DNA of 64,000 nt from Callipepla californica brunnescens (Eukaryota; Chordata; Aves; Galliformes; Odontophoridae): the NCBI GenBank assembly GCA_023055505.1, contig JALIRH010000044.1, forward strand, positions 1,612,001 to 1,676,000. Direction: 5' to 3'. Made by a program: the position numbers and the translations under genes. Each line of letters starts with the position of its first letter. Within the stretch, counting starts at the first letter, position 1. The notes beneath the pieces are model-generated. The model did not search any database and was not told the DNA's origin. It saw only the letters and a list, made by a program, of their open reading frames with translations. Shown here one piece after another: positions 13,301 to 28,300 of this stretch.

Positions 13301-16300
13301 TGTCTGTAAAAAATATATATGTTAATTCAGAATGTTTTGTAACAACGAGGTGAGAGTTCAGATCCTATTGTTTGTATAGTGTTTTCATTATCACAGTCTC
13401 AGTTTTATTCGATAGATACAGGGCTCATTCATTTTTCCTGAAGTGGCCCATGATGTACCTTGTTTCATTCCTTCCCCTAGAGTTACCTACCTTTGCTTTT
13501 TCTCTTTTTGTAATACTTGAAATACTCTGAAATTAGAATGGAATCACATTTTATACTTAGTGTTAACTTGAGTATTGTTTTAGACTCATTGTCAGTTATG
13601 TAAATTTTCACAAAATAGCTTTTAACGTGTGATATGTCATCTTACAGACATGAGAAGAAATATTTCTTGGTGTTTTGATCCCCAGCACTCTCTCAGACAT
13701 TCTTCCATATTTCTGATAAAAGTAGTCTGTAGTTTAAGAGTAAATTGAAGAACAGTGAAAACTGTGATATTTATTTTCTCTTTGTTTGGAAAAACCCTGA
13801 CCTTAATGCTTGCTCAAAGTAATAATTTTGTTGGTGAGGTATACTATATTTTGTCATAATAGCAGATCAGATGCAAGGTTTACAGTAAGCTGGAGATAAG
13901 TTTGTAGGTGTATTTTCCAGCTACGGGTGGCAAAAAGAGAATGGGTATGGATATGTGTGTATGTTCACATCTAAAGCAGCCAAATATGTACAGGCACACA
14001 TTTCTAAGATTGTTTTTATTATTTGGTGCATATACTCCAACACTGTGTGATTGCCAATTTGCGTTTCAAAGATGAAATTAAACAGCAACAACAAAACTGA
14101 TCTAGAAATAGAGATGGTTATGATTTTACTGCCTCCATTCCACAAGCTACTACTGCATGTGGCATTAGGAATCTATTGATCAGAACAACTAATACCATAG
14201 AAGCCTACTTAAAATCTTGACTTAACTGAGTCACTCTGACAGCTAATTGTTGTTTTTTTTTCCAGACTAAAACATTGTTTTGATGACCTTTCGTTTCACG
14301 TTGTTCATTTGACTAATACAGTAACTCCATTAGATGCTTATTGATTGCTTTTATTATATTGATACTTTACATTTAATAAAGAATGTAGTTTATTAAAATT
14401 TGATATGAAAGCTATATAATTTGATTTTAATCTCTTTGTAGATATTACTCTGCTTTGAAGACAATGGAACAGCTAGAAAATCTGTATCTTCCCAGAGTTA
14501 GCCAATACCGTTTTTGCCAAATAATGATAGAAAATCTTCCAAAACTACGTGAAGAAATAAAAGAAATTTCTATGTCAGACCTGAAGGATTTCTTAGAGAG
14601 TATTCGAAAGCATTCTGACAGAATTGGGGAAACTGCAATGAAGCAGGTAAGCCTACCTAACAGGATGACTTCAGCCCTATTACCTACTGACCTAACGCAG
14701 AAAATATATTCTTCCAAGAGTTTGGTTAATTAACATAGCTTATGTGACTTTCATATTATTAGATTGAGTATTGCTAAAGAATGCTGCAGCTTTCTTGCAA
14801 ATAATGATTTTGATTTGACTTTTCTGTTGGGCGGTTTTGTTGGGCTGCCACATTTTCATGTGAAGTTTTTAGAATTTTGTAAAATGCAGTGCTGATGAGT
14901 ATAAGTGAAACTTAAGTGTGTCTCTCAACAAGGCTACTGTATATTGTATTGTCCCATGCTAGCCCTGTGCATCCCAATCACAAAATTATACTGTGCTACC
15001 TGTGGTGCATTTCTTTCAGCAATGTGGAGAACACAGTGCATTTGAGTACATTTGACTTCTGCAGCTGGCTGTTCACTGGGGCTTAACTGAAGATAGAAAA
15101 CAAATAGCTGACAAACTCTGTTGTGATAACTGTACTTGAGTATTGATTCTGTGCTTGCAGTTTATTGTTGGGAAAATTACGGATAACTTTTACATTTTTT
15201 CTATTGCACTCTGGGGATTAGGGAAGGATTGTGCAAAAAATAGCTGCTGAATTCATTTGTCATCCCAAATCAATGAAGAGCAAAATCATGAGTAGGCTGA
15301 ACGCAAACAGCTTGCAATTACACTGATTTGTGTTCTATGTGACCACCTGTTTTTCATGACGTAGCATATATTTATAAATAATGAAATGTGAATTATATCC
15401 TTCTCAATTTGTGCATCTTTTAAAACAGGCACAACAGCAGAAAACCTTTAGTACCACTCTTCAGAAGCATAATAATGTAAACTATGGTCGCAATATGAAT
15501 TTAGGTAGAAGCAGAATTTTGGAGTCTAAGAATGAAATGACATTGAAGCGAACATTCGAAGAAGATGATGAACATGATGAAGAGGTAGCCTTTTAGTAAA
15601 TCTTAAGTTAATTTTGCAGTTTTATTGAACAAAACTTGCAGTGTGCTGTCTATAGATGGAATAACAAGAGTACCTCTTCAATGGACACCAGCCCAGATCT
15701 TCATTTTAGGGGGAAATCAAAGTGTGAAATATTGATTTCATTATTACTGGATTTAGTATCACGTTTGGTACCATTCAGTTGAATAGAGCACATAATTATT
15801 CAACTGAATTCAACTTGTAATTTTTCAGGAATTCAGTTGTAAGTTACATAATACTACCTGCCCACTGCAAACTGTATGTGGTGCCCTGGAATATTCCTCT
15901 GTTGCTACGGTGAGCGTTTCTTTGTTGAAAGCCTTAGCTTGTGTTATCAGTCTTTCAGCTATTGAATACTCAATATCTGTAAATTTAATAAGCAAGAAAG
16001 ACCTTTGCATCTGGTGCTCTGAAAACACAATGAATAGAATGGTTTTGCAACAGAAATGCAGTCTAATACTGTAAAGCAGAGGGAGTATGCATTTCCTTAC
16101 TCTTTTGAACCTTAGATTTACCAGTCTATTAACCAAACTGTGCAGTTTTAAAGTTGACGACATTAAGTCAATTCCTTTAAAGTAAGATAATTTATCAAGT
16201 ATTTATTAAGTGGACAAGTTCTGTTGGTAGTATATCAGCAGATTATATGCCTTTAAGCTTTGTAACTTTTTCCTTTCCTCAGGTTTTAACTGCTCAAGAT

Positions 16301-19300
16301 CTTGTAGACTTCTCTCCAGTCTATAGATGTTTGCACATCTACTCAGTTTTGGTATGTATTAAGGTGGCTTTAAGAAGATCTTTCACCTTTCTGAGTTGAA
16401 TGTTCTTTATTTTATTTCTCCAAAACATACAGAACAAGTGCTACATGAGTTGCATAGGTGGAATACTTCCAAGTGTTTCTAATCCTACAGTTTTAGCTGG
16501 ATCTGACTGAACATTCAGGCTGTGCTATAGTCTTTCTTTGATTTGCCTGCAGTGTATAGCATGGAAGCTTATATCCTGAAATAGTATTTAAAGAATTATT
16601 TCACTGTTAATTTTTTTTAAAGAAGAAATCCTAGCAAAAGCATCAGTAATTACATCTGTAATTATTTATCTCAGTGAAGAGAGACAAAAAGGTAGGCTGA
16701 TAGAACTGTTATAAGAGTGATCAGGTTGCTATTTTTTCTTTTTCAACAGAGGAAATAAGTATGAAATAAGCTGAGTAGTGTAAAATAGACCAATTGACAA
16801 TTTCTTCTTATTCTTTCTCTAATGTAATAAAGGAACAGGAAGTAAAACTGAGAAATGACATCGAAAGTTAGTATGTGATTTTGGTCGTCACATTTTAAGG
16901 GTCTTAATATTGTGTCCTTGATCTAAGGATTTACTGTTTGGGTTTGCAGAGAAAGAAAATTTGCCAGCTTCCAAACTTTCTGGAGACAGAAAACAACTTG
17001 GGAGTGCTGTCTGATATCAAAGGCCATTAGCCCTTTAGACAAAAAGGCTTGTTGATGACATTAGAATAGGGCTTCTGTCTTTCTTGCCAACATCATCTAA
17101 TTAATAAGCCATGGTAATGTTATCAAGAGTTGTGGATTAACATCTTCTCAGAGTCCTTCTCTTTTGCATCTACCATTTCTTTGATGAAATAACCATAACA
17201 AACTTATATCATAAAAATTAAATGTTCTTTATTAAAAATGCTTAATATCTTGTAATGCAGTTAAGTAAGTCAGACTGTCATAATAGCATGAAATCTCTGT
17301 GCACTTTTGATTTGTAGACTTTTTGGAAGTCCAAGTAATGGAATTCTAAATATCGTAAGCCTAATTACAGGTTTATGATATAAAAAGCAACCTTAAAAAT
17401 GCTAAGCCGTGATATTCTGCTTGCATACAAGTTACATCACATTCAGTAGATAGATGAGTAAATGTAGTACTGATTTCATATGGTTTCTACTGAATAATCA
17501 TCCTAATGAGCTGGCTAGGATGTCATCGAATTCCTCACAATGTAATGATTAGGCATAGAAGGATGTTGTATTTTAAGGACTGTGATAGGAGAAAAATCCA
17601 ATTTATTAATATTTATATTTAACAATTCCAAAGGGAAGAAATGAATATTCAGTAAATTTTACGTGTTTTTTCTCCAGCTAAGCTCTTGCATTTGCTGTTT
17701 AGGTGTATCATATAAACACAGGAATTCTAATGTAACTTAGAAGTGCAATCAGTTTCTTGACTAGCCTGAAGATACATTTTAAGACACAATGAGTTTCAGC
17801 TGTAGAACAATAGATAATATACCTCATGCAAAAACATAAATATTTATTCAAATGTATAGTATTATATGACAATATGCAGTCACAAGCAAATTTTTTCTAT
17901 ATTTTTCTACTTTTATATATATATGTAATTTGTATATTCTATGCATGCTAAACTTCATTAATATCAGCAAGAAAACCGTGTAGAACAAATACATACTATT
18001 TGTCTTGATTTAAAACATTATTCTACCCTGAAGAAGAATTCCTTAATATTGAGAGAATGACCTTGTTTTAACTACTTCTGTCTTCTTTTTAGGGTGATGG
18101 AGAAGTATTTGAAAATTACTACAGAAAGCAAAGAAGGAAACAAGCCAGACTAGTTCTGCAGCCACAGTCAAGCATGGTAACTATTTACTTTTTGCATTGA
18201 CTTAGGTTATACCTAATGCTGAGTGCTATTTTTATTCCTAAACTTGTTTTCTTTTTCACTACAAGCATGAAACAGTAGAAGGCTATAGAAGATACTTCAG
18301 TCAAATCGTAGGGTAAGTTTTCTAAATGGACATTTGCTTCAGTTTTATTGTACTGATTCTTAATTCATCCTTTGTTCTTGCACTGACCAAAAACTTTCTG
18401 CTGCAAGATTCATTTTCTGCGTAAATGATGTGGGTGATGGTAGCTGGATCTGAGCAGTGATGGGTGTTCACATCCTACCAGTATAGTGCCCCAAAAAGAC
18501 CCTCTAACAACCGGGGCTCCCGCTGGCATGTAACAAGTTTTTCCCATTTTGACTTCATGCTGAACAAAGAAGAACACTGAATCTACCACAGTCTCACTGC
18601 TCCAGTGGGAAAGGGCTTGACTATACTTTTCTCTTGATATTAGAGCAAATTCTACTCTTTCACGGAAAAGTTAATTAAGTATTGCTTTGTTTTAGTTTCT
18701 TTGTAGTAGAAGACCATATTTTACATGTAACCCAAGGACTGGTAACTAGAACGTATACTGATGAACTCTGGAACATGGCCCTTTCAAAGATCATTGCTGT
18801 TCTTAGAACCCACTCAGTAAGTGAGAAGATTTATCAGTATTTCAGTTTAAATCCTTTTACTTAAGAATTCTGTGTATTTAAAACTGAGATGATAACTAAG
18901 TGAAAAATTAAACCTCTCTCATGTTTTATTTTCCTTTTGATTAAAAATTGCTCAGATTTGGGAGGGAGCCTGCCAAGCTTTTGTTGTTTCTAACAGTGTC
19001 AGGCTGTGATCCACAGCCATGGGCTATTTGCATAATCCTCCACTGATTTACAACTCACTGGGTCTTCCAAACCTTCTCTTAGTCCAGCAGTTTAGAATAT
19101 GCAGAGTTAATCTGCTGTTATTATTGCAATCCTTCCTCATTAGTCTCAACTGACCTCTTCATTAGATCAGATTGAATAGTTCAGCACTGAAAGCACCACC
19201 AGGAAATAGTTCCTAATTATCATTCCAAATGCTGTGTTTCCAAAATAAACTCCACCGACAAAACCCTCAGAGCTACCTTTTCAATGCTATAGTAGTAGTA

Positions 19301-22300
19301 TGTTTATGTTGTGGGAACAGTGTTAGAAAAGTCACAATGTTAGAATGTAATTCTCTGTCAGTTGAGTATTTCAGTTTATTCAAAGCAATCTCCTGATGTT
19401 ATATTTCAAGTTTAGCTCAAATGGTGCTGCCTGATATTTCTTATTCCTCTGTGGAAACCAGTGGAAGACTGCTGTTTGCTGAGAAGCAAGTTGCTTCAGA
19501 GTTTACCCTGCTGGTTGGGCATAATTTTTGCTATCAGAAAATGTTGAAGAGTTTTACCTTTGTCTTTTTAATGTATACCTGTAGCAGTTTCTTTTTACAA
19601 TGTCATTTTTACTATAAGTAGTCTATAATCTAAGGAATATTTTACTGTTCATATGTACGTTGAAAAAAAAAAGGGGAGAATTACAGATCAATGTTACATC
19701 AGATGTAAAATGCTTTTTAACTCTAGTTAGACTGAAGCTTAGTGTTCACAGAAAGTCCTGTGGAAATCTCTGATATCAGTTTAGCAAAGCATTTTGATAT
19801 GTGTTTATATTCCATTAAAATAAATGCAGTTTGCTAGTTTTTAATCTCAGTACAGCACCAACATTTATTGTATCTTAGATTTTAGTTTAGCATTAAAGCT
19901 CAGAAAAAAAAAGTAGTGTTAGTTCATGTAGGAGACTGAACAAATGCTTTTATGTAACTGCACTGCATGAAGGTAAGTGAGTCTAAATAGTGTTAACCAA
20001 GACAGTCAGTCAGGAATACGGGTAAGGCTGGAGTGTTCAACCTTCCCTACGTGCTAATGTTCTTTGAAACATATGTCCCGTGTTTTGAATCATTTTAACA
20101 AAATTGGAATTTCTTGCTTTCAGTCATATTGCAATGATCCTGACCTTGTTCTGGAACTGAAGAATCTCATTGTGGTATTTGCTGATACTTTACAAGTAGG
20201 TGTTTTATTAGTAATTTAACTGAAATTTATAGAGCCAAATTTGAACTTTGAGTGAGTACATTTTGCAACCCCTGAAGTCATATATATAAATCATGAACAA
20301 GATTGCAGAGTTACAGTTACAAAATTAATGTTTTAAATAATGAAAATGTCTGTACTTCATGCCCTGGATCCTTCTTTTCACTATTACCAACTCAGTGTAT
20401 GTATTCTGGGCAATTCAGTTAGCATCAGGATCTTCGTATCTGCGTTGCTTGTGAACATTTTTATCTTTTGTAAATACTTCTGAATTGAACGTGAATTAGC
20501 AGTCCAGCTATCATTAACTAACTAGAGGGATAACCAAATGAACATCACTGACAAATATTCTTCTAACATTTACCAGACTGATTAAAAAAAAAAAAAAAAA
20601 AAAAGTTAGCTGCATAAATACCAAGTTAAAATGTTACAGAAAAATGGGACTGATTTCTACCTGCTAGCTGAAAGCATGGTAAAAATATTTTGTAAGAATA
20701 TAAGAAATAGTCTTGTTGTGTATTTAAAGTAGTGTAATCTGATTTGTAGAAGTGATAAGACTGATCAGTCTTATTTAATGAGTCTTGAAGATATAATAAG
20801 AATTAGCAAGTTAGTTCCTGAATTATCCATCCTTTCCATTTTTATACCTTAGGGTTATGGTTTTCCTGTGAATCGACTCTTTGATCTTTTGTTTGAGATA
20901 AGAGACCAGTACAATGAAACACTTCTTAAAAAGTGGTCTGGATTGTTCAGGTTAGTATTTCCAATTAATTGTGCCTTTCGTATTGCATTTATTGCTTGTG
21001 TATTTTTAAATTTTGTGCGCAGTTGTAATTCTGGAAGAATTGACTGAGTTAGTATTGCATATGAAGTTCAGATAAAGTAGAACTAATGTATAAAATGCAT
21101 GTAACTAAATTTAGGAGAAGAGCCATCAAGGACTGCTTCTGTAATTAATGGGGAAAAGAAACCTTCCTTCTTAGGGACTTCACTGGAGAAACACCAAGAG
21201 AAGGACCCTGTTTTTCTTCATTAGTAATCTAATTAGCCTAGGCAATTGCAGAAGGCCATTGCCAAATGGTTCCTAGTTTAGGTTGATTTCATGTTTAAAG
21301 TCAGGCGTTACGTATCTATCAGTGACAGACTTCTGCCTTTGCCAATATATCCTCATGTTCTTTCAATGCAAGTGGGTTTGCACGTGTTCTTTGAAATTAT
21401 TTTTGAGCAAATCGTTAACCTGGGAGTAGGGCAGCCTGGGACTGTACTCCAAAGCCTGTATGCAGATATGGAGTATGATGTCTAAATCTGCAGATACTGT
21501 TTACCATGAAGATCATTGAATTATATTCCACGTAACCTTAAAATTAAATTGACCACTTAAGATTCTCACTCTCTCTAGATTCCTAGTCATTGGAATAGTA
21601 GAGAAGTCCAAGAGGATACTTCAGTAAAGCTCTGCCCATTGACCTACTCATGTTCTCTGAATCATTTCCATTAGCGCATATAGCTGTGGTACTGAAGTTG
21701 GATGCTTTATCTATCTGCTTTAGTGTGGGCAAAGTGTTGGTAACAAACATCTCCTCACGGTTTTCCTGGAATAGACTAGTTGTTCAAAAATTCCTTTACT
21801 ATGTTGTGTTTTCATACATGCATAGTAAAATGTTTTCAGCTTTTTTTTACTACTCTGTGATTTGATATAGCTTAAAGAGTTAGCATAAAATAGTTACTCT
21901 CAAATTCATCTACACATTGTTTGGACTTGTGAAATTGAAATGATTCCCATTCATAATATTTTGACATTGCACCCCTAAATTTAGTAGTAAAATTTACATT
22001 CATGAACATGTTTTGTTATTGCAGAGTACTGTTAATAAATTACGGATTTTTATATTTTGTCACTTTAACAAATTCACCAGGGATATTTTTGAAGCAGATA
22101 ACTACAGCCCTATTCCTGTAGCAAATGAAGAGGAATACAAAATAGTTATAAGCAAATTTCCTTTTCAAGATTCAGAACTTGATAAGGTAAGGAGAAGTTT
22201 TATGTTACTAAGATTTGCCAAAATCCAGTTAGGAATGATTATAACAGAAATGATATTTCTAATTAGAAAGTAATTAAAAATAGAAAATCTACGTAGATTA

Positions 22301-25300
22301 AGAGTATAATTATGTATTCATAAATAAATATGAAAATTAAAGCTCTAATCACTTGCTCTGATGGTTAAGTGAATAATGAAACCTACTGTTTTGTAAACAA
22401 ATTAATAATTCATTTTAATTAATACAGTCTTTATTTAATGAGGTAGCTTAGATTTTGTTGCCACACATTGGGTTCTGTAACACACAGTATTATGTGCTGT
22501 AATACTGCAGAAATGCAAGCAATGATCAACAGGGATATATTAGAGATAACAACTTAATTATCACGCTTTGTAAATTAGATATTTGTATCTGAATATGTGA
22601 GACAAAGTAGATATGAAGGGACTGTGATAATTCTGCTGTACTGGCATTCCAATGTGGTATTCTTTCGTAGCATCAGTCACTCTCTGACTGAAATCTGCTT
22701 TCATAAAAGGGTGATTAGTATGTTCCACCTTCTGAAAATGATTTTGGTAGTATTGATCTAGTAATAACAAACCCATGATGGAATTTACATGAGGGACTTA
22801 AAGCACAGTGGGAGTAACTGGTATAGAGGGGAGCTGTTTTATTCAAGATCCATTGCTGCATATAACTGAAAATGGACTCTAATTTTGTGATCCAGCAGGA
22901 ATGTAGTTGATAGAGAACAATAAACACTCCAAACTTTGTTGTAACTTGTAATAAGTGGTTATGTTACATTTTGTTTATAAGTTGTTTAAACAGATACAGA
23001 AGTCAGCTTAATACACACCACTACTTATATTTGGTGAAAAATAGAAAAGCTTTTGATAGATTAAAATATTGATAGTGTTAAGTAGTTTTCCAGTTGTTAC
23101 TTTTAATACCAATCTCTCCTTAGAATTAGTGTTATCTTTATTTTCACAGCAATCCTTTCCAAAGAAGCTCCCAATGTCTCAGTCAGTGCCTCAGATTTAT
23201 ATCCAGGTTAAGGAATTCATTTATGCAAGCCTTAAGTTTTCAGAATCACTTCACCGCAGGTAATCTATAAGAATTGTGAATGCGAATGACTCATGTATGA
23301 CCTATAATTTCCAGCTGAAATAATAATTAATATTATCTTGAAAATTCATTTTTATTGGTACTTACTTGCTTACATGCGTAATTCTTTATATTTTATCTGT
23401 GATTCCTAGTACTATAATGTATATACAGTGTAGGTACGTATACATGAAAATATGGAATGCATGTGTGTGTGGATGAATTTAGCTTGCCGTAGTGAACACA
23501 CCAAAGCAGTGCTAGGGCTTTTTTTAACATTACTGACTGATTTGGATAATCTGGAGATTTTTTGTTGAACAAAGCCTGTAAGATTTCAAAAACATACTTT
23601 AATAATGATCATTTCCACAATAATTGTGTAGCATCCCTGGTTACTTTAAACACCTTTCGATTTTCAGTGTTTCCCTAGTAATTATTTCTCCTGCAATTTA
23701 ATGTGCTGTCTGCATGCTAATTCCCTCTTCTTTCCCACCTTTTCCTGAAGGAAAATATAATGTTTCTGACATGTCCTGTTTTCATGTGAGCCTCTAAAGC
23801 TCTGTTATAATTATGTAAAATAACATGGCAGGTCTAAAATCTGGGAGTTATTTGTGGCTGCTCACCCACTTCTGCTCTGTTAAAGATGTAAATGAATCGC
23901 TTTCACACGTTCTTAATTGTTACTGTTTATAATTTACACGTACTAATTGGTGCGTGTTGACCTCTGTGGTAACTCATTACAAAACACAAATTACTCTTTC
24001 CTAGCTGCTGTGTCAATAAACATGTCCAAAATCTAAAAATAACAGGATTTGCTTCAATGTTGAAATGTAGTTAATGGATAATTTGGTAAATGAAAGAGGT
24101 GTTTTGTATGTTAGATCACAGATGACTTGAAGCAACCAGAAATTCAATGCACGTGGATAATTCTGAACACTAAAAGTTCTCTTTGTGAGGAAGAAATTGA
24201 GTTTTACTGTCAAAGTATTGTCATGTTTTAAAAATGCACTTTTATTTCAGTTCAACAGAAATAGACGACATGCTTAGAAAATCAACAAATTTGCTGCTAA
24301 CAAGAACCCTCAGTAGTTGTTTGCAGAACCTAATTAAGAAACCTCATATAGGTTTAACAGAGGTAAGTTTTAAAATACATGCCCAAAACTGTGCTCTTCC
24401 AAGGAAATTAGTGCTAAAAATATTCTTGTAAATGTAGATATAATACAGTATTAAGATTATGTAAGAAAAGTAAGCAATGTCTGCTTTAAAATTTAATCTA
24501 TTCATTTATTTTAATTTTCACAATGGTGTTTGTTTTCTTGTTTGCTTGCTTTTGTAGTGCAAACTAGTGATTTATTTTTGGCGATGTATTATCCTTTATT
24601 TTCCCTTTTTAAATTCTAAAATAACAATTGAATTAATCTCACTGAGTAGATGTCTGCAGTCTTCATTTTTAAAATGGCATTTGTATGTAAACTGTGGTAT
24701 TAATTGTTAGTGGTATTTGTAAGCTAACTTGAAAGTTGTCAGTTAATGGCTGATAACTTAAAATGCTGCAGTAAACTTCCAGCAACATTGTTTCTGAAAG
24801 CAGTCCCCATTTACAACATCAAATGTCAATGCATAATAGAAAAGTGCATTTTATGATAATTATTTGTTTCTTTTAGCTTGTTCAAATCATAATAAACACA
24901 ACGCACCTGGAACTAGCCTGTAAATACCTGGAGGATTTTATCTCTAACATCACAAATATTTCACAAGTGACTGTTCACACTGCAAGGCTTTATGGCCTTT
25001 CTACATTTAAGGTATGGCATATGTCATCTGTTATGCAACCATATATAAAAAGTTAATTCATTAGCAGTGATTTCAGTGTATTTAAAAACAAAAATGGAGT
25101 GAGGGGAAAGCTGCATATTTTCTCATTTTGACTCTAAAAATTCTGTTAAAAATTCAGTTTTAACACAGATAAACACTTTTATATGTTATTGGTTTGGGAA
25201 CAAAATATATGAGAAGCATCTGTATTCTTGCAGATGCCTGTTTTATTAAGTTACAGAGTGACAAACAAAGCTTGACTGCCCCAGGAGCTTTCAGTGAATT

Positions 25301-28300
25301 AAGCTCCAAGCAGTGTAACATCTTGTATTTCTGAATGGAGTCAAGTGAAACAGCCATTGTAATCTGACATGGTTTATGTTTGTGGTATATTCTCAGACTG
25401 TAATGATAATGTAAAAGCAGTATTTGTACATGTTGCAAAACATAAATTATCCAATTGATTTTAGAATTCCTGTTTTTATTAATGTATTTTACATGTATTT
25501 GCATAGTAATGCTTGTTAAAATGGAAATAGGGCTAGATATGAACAATTATATTTGTGTATAATTATGTACAAAAAAGCTTTATTTTTTATCTTTAAAAAT
25601 AAGTGTCCTTAGAGAAGGATTCTTCCAAATTTTATTGGTTTTATCACTTATATCTTCATGACTATATGGTTGATATTATAATCACTGTTCATTCAGAAAT
25701 CAAACCTGTATACTCTATGGAATCACAGGTATTCACATCAGAGGTTTCAAGCTATTCTCATGAGCAATGTGGTATTCTGTGGGAAGGCATTGGGATGGCA
25801 CTTAAAGGAGCAGGTTTCTCTGTCAAGGTTTGCTGCTAGCTAACTAAGAAATGAAATCAGTCACTTAACCTCTACAGTTTTTCTCTGTAAGCAAGAACTT
25901 AATAGTCCTGTTGTAAAATAATTTTAAAAGTGCCATTGTTTACTAATAAAAGAAACTCTCCCTCGACAATGAGTGCAACCAGGTGGTTGCATATATTGCA
26001 AAACAAAGTACTGAAGTTCGTATATGTAAAGTAAGACAGAAATTATTTTGTCAACTGAATCTAGCCAAGTAGCTTTTTTTTGGGGTTAGAACAAAAGCAA
26101 ATCTGTGTGCTTTCTGGGGAGGAAAGGGACTTGGGGTTTTCTTTCTGAAGAAAACATTGCTACAGAAGAATAACCCTGCATGGGTCATTTTATCCAGTAA
26201 ATTCAGCCAGTGCATTGCCTTCCCAGTCTGTTGGGACTCATTTGTAGAGATTTTTGAAAGAGAAACACAACATCCAAAAACGTCATAAGAGATTCCAAAG
26301 CACCTGTAACTTGTACTTTAGGTATGTGGGTTTTTTTGCAGTATACAGTGAAGTAAAGACAGATGGGATAAGGAGGATAACCCTACTGAGAGTAGCTCTG
26401 TTTTCTGCATCCCATTTTTTTTCTTTTGGTGTAATATGTAGCTTATTCTATATCGATATCCCCTCTAGCATGTGTTAAAAGGTTGGTGAGGTGGAATAAG
26501 ACATCATCATAATTGCAATACACTTTATATTTCCAAATGGTTCCCAGTGATTTTCCTGTTTTTCTCCCTTCCCCTTCCTCTTCCTCTTCCCTTCTTAAGG
26601 ATTTCTTGAGTAAGACAAAGCAGAAGTATAGCAACTGTAGTGAAGTTACCATTGCCTTGCCAGTACAATCTTACTAAGTTTTGACCTATCTTACAGATTG
26701 AGGCTATGTTGGTTCTATGTTATACACCAACAGCGCATGTGTCTGTTTGAATTTCCATGTTCTGTTTTCTCTCCTGTCTTTTTCCCTGGAGAACCTGTTA
26801 GCACAGCATTGTCTACTTAGAGCAGAAAATTCTTTTCTCATTAATCCTTTTTTAAATATTTGTATTTAATGAAAAACTGCATGTAGTTCCCCAACTGGAC
26901 CTTCATAAAGTTTGGTATGTTCTACAGTTATTAAATTCATCTCCTGGTGGCAAATCATGTCACCTCGTTCTTTCTGAGTGATCAAAAATCTCCTTTATTA
27001 GCAGTGTTTACGTTCCATGAGGTGGTCTCAAAAATACATCTATACTGTTGTTTTCATTTTTAATACAAGCCCTTGGACCTGTTTCATTACTACTATTTCT
27101 GAGGGCTGCTTTTCCTCTTTTAGTATTGGATGTGAGATGCCATTTGAAAATACTTGGAAAATACTTTAAAATTTCTTTTGTAACAATGTAAAAGTATAAA
27201 TTAAAAACAAATAAACAACCCCTCTGCTCCCAAAACAAAACCACCTTGTTTCATTTTATCATGTTAAGAAACTGTAGCTTTCAGTATTTACAACATACTT
27301 TTGAGCTTTGGGTGGCTGACTGCAGTTGTGGATGCCATGGTATTCCTTTGCCTCTTTAAAACAGCAGTCACACTAAACAAAAATAGATAAATCTGTAGAT
27401 CTAGCTGGTAGAATTTTTTGAACCCAAGGTCTCAGTATTAGGGTATGTAATGGCTGTTGAAGAGCCAGATACAAAGCATTGAATCCTTTGCCCTCTAGAA
27501 GTTTGTTTTTAGACCTAATCTTCCTCTTAGAAAGAAGCCGTTTAACAAAACTGCTTCATCTGCCATTGTCATTTTTCTTATGGGTGAAAGTCTAGTGAGC
27601 TTTCAAAAGTTTTTTGATGTGTTTATGTCACTGAGATAAAAGATGGAGTATTTCCTCTGCCTCCAGAATTCATCCCAACAAGAGCCTCAGACTTATTGCT
27701 TCAATACACAAGCTAACATAGAGTAAAAAGTAAAAATTCTAAAAAAAAAAATAAAAACCTGTAAGACTTTAATTTCATTAAAGAAAATTATTTAGTCTAT
27801 GTTATAGAAATATTTCAGAATTCTGGTAATTCTGCATTTTTTTTGCCCTCAGGATGCAAGGCACGCTGCAGAAGGAGAAATATATACAAAGCTAAACCAA
27901 AAAATAGATGAGTTTATTCAGATTGCTGACTATGACTGGACAATGTCTGAATCAGATGGAAGAGCCAGTGGATACTTAATGGACCTCATTAACTTCTTAA
28001 GAAGCACCTTTCAAGTTTTTACTCATTTACCTGTAAGTGTTCAAAATTAAGTGTAAAATCAAGCCATTAGAGCATTATTTTCTTTTATAATGTTAAGATT
28101 TTGAACAAATATGTGATTTTTTTGATTGCATGTGTGCTAGCACGTATTTCAGTATTTTCAGTACAGATGTGCTTTAGATGTTTCAGTATGTTGATGATAC
28201 TTACCTATGATAATAATTAGAAAATACTTCTGAATACTCTAGAAGTAATGCAAACAACAGCTGATATGCAAATAGTGTAATAAGATGGTTTTCTCGATCA

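Larger units (their letters stand above)
6805..14441 (+). other. EXOC6 intron 5 (7.6 kb)
   Basis: Non-coding. Contents: a GC-richer stretch at 7432-7830 without a credible exon, a possible Harbinger-transposase relic on the minus strand (8172-8408), an alternating purine-pyrimidine tract (9361-9410), a perfect 18-bp inverted repeat (11476-11529) and a 23-base T run (11979-12001). No nested gene is recognised. Confidence 0.8.

Noticed and set aside
18177..18265. Possible retained coding sequence through the 89-nt intron 9
   Set aside because: 89 is not a multiple of three and both sites are good GT-AG signals, so it is a true short intron.
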